DNA of 6,795 nt from Anaerolineales bacterium (GTDB lineage: Bacteria > Chloroflexota > Anaerolineae > Anaerolineales > Villigracilaceae), in the NCBI GenBank assembly GCA_024763295.1, contig JANTFU010000124.1:1-6795 (forward strand). The letters run 5' to 3'. Positions 5,214-6,795 of this stretch are shown piece by piece (within the stretch, counting starts at the first letter, position 1; each line of letters starts with the position of its first letter). The notes under the pieces were generated by a model. It worked only from the letters and a program-made list of their open reading frames with translations. It did not search any database and had not been told where the DNA came from. The translations under genes were made by a program, and so were the position numbers.

Positions 5214-6410
5214 TTACTGAGCAGCTTTGAGTTGTTCTTCTACGTCTGCTTCAATGTCGGCGGCGTAAGGGGGTTTGGGGAAGTACCAGTTAATGCTTGC
5301 CATTTTTTCGGGGGGCAGGCTTTCTGCAACCAAGGCTGCCATTTCGGCGGAAGCTAAGTCAACAGCGCCTTCAGAGGCGGTCTGGTAACCGGTATCGTTG
5401 ATGATGACGGCGGAGTTTTCCGGTTTAAGGATGAAGTTGATCCATGCGTAGGCGGCGTCTACATTTTCAGCGCCTGCGGAGATTGCCAGCGTATCGAACC
5501 AGCCAACTGCGCCTTCTTCAGGAACAACGTATTTGAATTTGGGGTCTTTCAGGCTCAACTGCCATGCGGCGGCGTCCCAACTGGAGGAGACCCAAACTTC
5601 TTCAGTGGTCATCAGTTCTTCCATTTGTTGGCGGGATTCCCAGTATGTGCGGACAAGGGGCTTGCATTCGATCAGTTTTGCCAAGGTCTCATCCATAACA
5701 GCGCGGTAGTCGTCTTCATTTTTGACGGCTTCGGCGGGATCGTTGCCGAGCGCATAGGAGAACATATAGAGGGTATCGTATTTTGAGCGGTAGCTGATGC
5801 GTCCTTCGTATTGCGGGTCACAAAGGTCAAGATAGGTTGAACCGGCATCGGGCGCTTTTTCTGTGTTTACAACCATTGCGGTGGTACCCCAAACAAAGGG
5901 AAGCGCATAAGATTCACCTTCGTATTTGGAGTTTTCCAAAATGGAGTTCAGGTTAGCTTCCTGAATTTGGCTGGTGTCAACTCTGGAAAGATCGATCGGC
6001 TGATAGATGCCGTATTCTTCTTGTGCGGTTGCGACATAGCTCAAGGTGGGGGATACGAGATCGTAGCCAACGCCGTTGGTGCCTGCCATTTTGGCAATCA
6101 GTTCGTTATTGTCGCCAATATAGCTGATTTCAACTTCAATGCCGGTTTCTTCGGTGAATTTATCAACAAGCGCGTCGGGGGCATAGCCTTCCCAAGTCAG
6201 CATGTGCAAAACGCCACCGGTTTCTGCGGGAGCAGCAGGTTCTTCCGCCGGGGCAGCGGGTTCTTCTGCCGGAGCAGCGGGTTCTTCTGCCGGAGCGGCA
6301 GGTTCTTCTGCAGGAGCAGCTTCTTCTGCGGGCGCTGCCGGGCTGCAAGCCGAAAGCAGTAAGCCGAAAGCCAAAACAAACATCACAACGAACTTCAAAT
6401 TTCTTTTCAT
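5214..6410 (-). CDS. potD: PotD-like extracytoplasmic solute-binding lipoprotein
   Basis: The 398-residue binding protein of the importer. A signal peptide (MKRNLKF, then a hydrophobic core) ends in the lipobox LSAC with lipidated C22. A low-complexity Pro/Ala/Glu tether covers about 24-63, and the type 2 periplasmic-binding fold follows from about 66. Against E. coli PotD from memory, fold landmarks align well: YDLVSP, LPFVWGTTAMVVN and GWFDTLAI. Polyamine contacts that appear kept are W73 (W34), Y76 (Y37), W278 (W229), W304 (W255) and D306 (D257). D212 replaces E171. Contacts that appear lost are Y85 (S124), D168 (S209) and probably Y293. C197 and C249 could form a disulfide. AAGGAGA lies 5 nt before the ATG. 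It is the first gene, behind an operator-controlled promoter and a long leader. Substrate may be a polyamine or another solute of the POPT group. Confidence 0.93.
   Translation of the reverse strand: MKRNLKFVVMFVLAFGLLLSACSPAAPAEEAAPAEEPAAPAEEPAAPAEEPAAPAEEPAAPAETGGVLHMLTWEGYAPDALVDKFTEETGIEVEISYIGDNNELIAKMAGTNGVGYDLVSPTLSYVATAQEEYGIYQPIDLSRVDTSQIQEANLNSILENSKYEGESYALPFVWGTTAMVVNTEKAPDAGSTYLDLCDPQYEGRISYRSKYDTLYMFSYALGNDPAEAVKNEDDYRAVMDETLAKLIECKPLVRTYWESRQQMEELMTTEEVWVSSSWDAAAWQLSLKDPKFKYVVPEEGAVGWFDTLAISAGAENVDAAYAWINFILKPENSAVIINDTGYQTASEGAVDLASAEMAALVAESLPPEKMASINWYFPKPPYAADIEADVEEQLKAAQ
6235..6339. repeat. Five 21-bp tandem repeats encoding the lipoprotein tether
   Basis: Five consecutive 21-bp units begin at 6235, 6256, 6277, 6298 and 6319. 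The first four are nearly identical around GGTTCTTCTGCCGGAGCA and the fifth is degenerate. They encode about five copies of the heptapeptide PAEEPAA, directly after the lipidated cysteine, forming an acidic flexible spacer between membrane and binding domain. In-frame units of this kind can expand or contract without breaking the gene, so the length probably varies between strains. Confidence 0.9.
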
Positions 6411-6415
6411 TATCT

Positions 6416-6422
6416 TCTCCTT
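6416..6422 (-). promoter_or_regulatory. Ribosome binding site of the PotD-like gene
   Basis: AAGGAGA on the minus strand, 5 nt before the ATG at 6410. It confirms the start that places the signal peptide at the N-terminus. Confidence 0.8.
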
Positions 6423-6471
6423 ATTCTTATATAGGCGAAATTAAGTTTGAAAACACAAGCCTTGCTAGAAA

Positions 6472-6490
6472 TTACATAAAAGCGTCCTCC
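6472..6490 (-). promoter_or_regulatory. Start-stop element: strong Shine-Dalgarno with ATG-TAA
   Basis: On the minus strand GGAGG (6490-6486), preceded by AAAA, is followed after 8 nt by ATG (6477-6475) and at once by TAA (6474-6472). The spacing is ideal, so a ribosome should initiate and terminate on the spot, about 62 nt before the real start codon. It may be a regulatory start-stop in the leader, or the remnant of a decayed leader ORF. The sequence is clear; the role is inference. Confidence 0.45.
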
Positions 6491-6589
6491 TTTTAGCCGG
6501 ATAAAATAGCCTCTATCTACTCCATGTAACTAATGTTGTTTCAAAACAAGGGAATGAGTAACCGTGCTTTATTCAATAAAATTGCGGGT

Positions 6590-6601
6590 TGGATAGAGCC
6601 A
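6590..6601. promoter_or_regulatory. Possible secondary, degenerate operator
   Basis: TGGATAGAGCCA has the same outer half-sites (TGG-N6-CCA) as the main operator and begins exactly 20 bp from it, about two helical turns. The centre does not fit GTMTAKAC. It could be a weaker second regulator site for cooperative binding within the transcribed leader. Confidence 0.4.
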
Positions 6602-6609
6602 AATAGGTC

Positions 6610-6621
6610 TGGTATAGACCA
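6610..6621. promoter_or_regulatory. GntR/HutC-type operator TGGTATAGACCA
   Basis: The core GTATAGAC (6612-6619) fits the GntR-family operator consensus GTMTAKAC exactly, inside TGGT/ACCA arms. As I recall, the same 12-mer is the site reported for PhnF of Mycobacterium smegmatis; NagR and DasR sites are close relatives. It overlaps a second dyad, GGTCT-N5-AGACC (6606-6620). It begins 2 bp past the -10 hexamer and covers the predicted transcription start, so bound repressor would block RNA polymerase. The natural ligand is the UTRA regulator encoded at 80-871. Confidence 0.8.
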
Positions 6622-6623
6622 AA

Positions 6624-6672
6624 AGTATATAAGGGAAACAGAACTTTGTCAACTATTTTTCGTAAAAAAAAC
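6624..6672 (-). promoter_or_regulatory. Sigma-70-type promoter of the transporter cluster
   Basis: On the minus strand a perfect -35 TTGACA (6652-6647) is followed after 17 nt by TATACT (6629-6624), five of six matches to the -10 consensus. The start is expected near 6617. Directly upstream, 6653-6672 is a T-tract followed by an A-tract (TTTTTTTTACGAAAAA), which resembles an UP element. A promoter this strong fits one that is kept off by a repressor. Confidence 0.8.
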
Positions 6673-6673
6673 G

Positions 6674-6795
6674 TAACTACCTACCCTCGTGATCTACATC
6701 ACCGCGAGCGTCTTTTTGCGAAGCGGTCTCCCTCACTGGCAAGGGGATTGCTTCACTCCGAAAAGCATCGGAGTTCGCAATGACGTAGGTAGTTA
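6674..6795. repeat. MITE-like element with 11-bp terminal inverted repeats, reaching the window edge
   Basis: TAACTACCTAC (6674-6684) and GTAGGTAGTTA (6785-6795) are exact inverted repeats bounding 122 bp; the right one runs into the window edge and may continue. Inside is a 7-bp hairpin, ACTCCGA/TCGGAGT (6755-6761 and 6768-6774). The flanking words GGGGATTGCTTC and TTCGCAATGACG belong to the widespread CATTGCGA...GAAGCAATC intergenic repeat type. It has no coding potential. It ends next to the promoter's UP-like tract. Confidence 0.75.

Larger units (their letters stand above)
6411..6617 (-). other. Long 5' leader of the binding-protein transcript
   Basis: From the predicted start near 6617 to the ATG at 6410 the leader is about 207 nt, far longer than ribosome binding needs. 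It contains the downstream operator-like site (6590-6601), a DNA palindrome TTGTTT-CA-AAACAA (6536-6549), a strong ribosome site with an ATG-TAA pair (6472-6490) and the true gene's AAGGAGA (6416-6422). No riboswitch class that I know is recognisable. Confidence 0.45.

Noticed and set aside
5967..6362. 131-codon Cys/Gly/Phe-rich frame on the plus strand
   Set aside because: It is antisense to the binding-protein gene and its repetitive end is only the complement of the 21-bp repeats.

Overview
The window holds one complete six-gene cluster, all on the minus strand. In transcription order (right to left) it encodes a lipoprotein solute-binding protein, an ABC ATPase, two ABC permeases, a calcineurin-fold phosphodiesterase and a GntR/UTRA regulator. 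Both ends of the window are non-coding or repeat sequence. The organism looks like a mid-GC bacterium of the Chloroflexota, probably Anaerolineae. This is inferred from the SBP lipoprotein with a PAEEPAA-type linker after the lipobox cysteine and from the dense short palindromic repeats between genes. No rRNA or marker gene is present to confirm it.

Layout: 1-79 is the regulator's downstream flank with a weak hairpin. 80-871 is the GntR/UTRA regulator. 885-1694 is the phosphodiesterase, whose metal ligands fall at almost the same numbers as in the glycerophosphodiesterase GpdQ. 1695-2030 is a gene-free gap with a 131-bp MITE/REP-like element and a 14-bp-stem hairpin. 2031-2906 (PotC-like), 2906-3757 (PotB-like) and 3762-4886 (PotA-like) form a tightly packed transporter block, with a 1-nt TAATG overlap and a 4-bp gap. 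4887-5213 is a leader with an array of three hairpins and a 16-bp-stem hairpin. 5214-6410 is the PotD-like lipoprotein. 6411-6795 is the control region and a MITE-like repeat that reaches the right edge.

Control region: reading leftwards, an AT-rich UP-like stretch is followed by TTGACA-17 nt-TATACT. Immediately after that comes TGGTATAGACCA (6610-6621), a textbook GntR/HutC operator (GTMTAKAC core) lying over the expected transcription start. A weaker TGG-N6-CCA site lies exactly 20 bp further downstream. The leader to the first gene is about 200 nt and carries a strong Shine-Dalgarno followed by an ATG-TAA start-stop pair. The simplest model is that the regulator encoded last represses the promoter of the first gene, about 5.7 kb away, until an effector, probably the transported solute or its breakdown product, binds the UTRA domain.

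Function: the transporter belongs to the polyamine/opine/phosphonate (POPT) type. A hand alignment of the binding protein with E. coli PotD keeps the tryptophans and one key Asp but loses other polyamine contacts. Together with the GpdQ-like enzyme and the PhnF-like operator, this makes uptake and cytoplasmic cleavage of an organophosphate diester or related compound a serious alternative to polyamine import. That is inference; the sequence does not prove the substrate.
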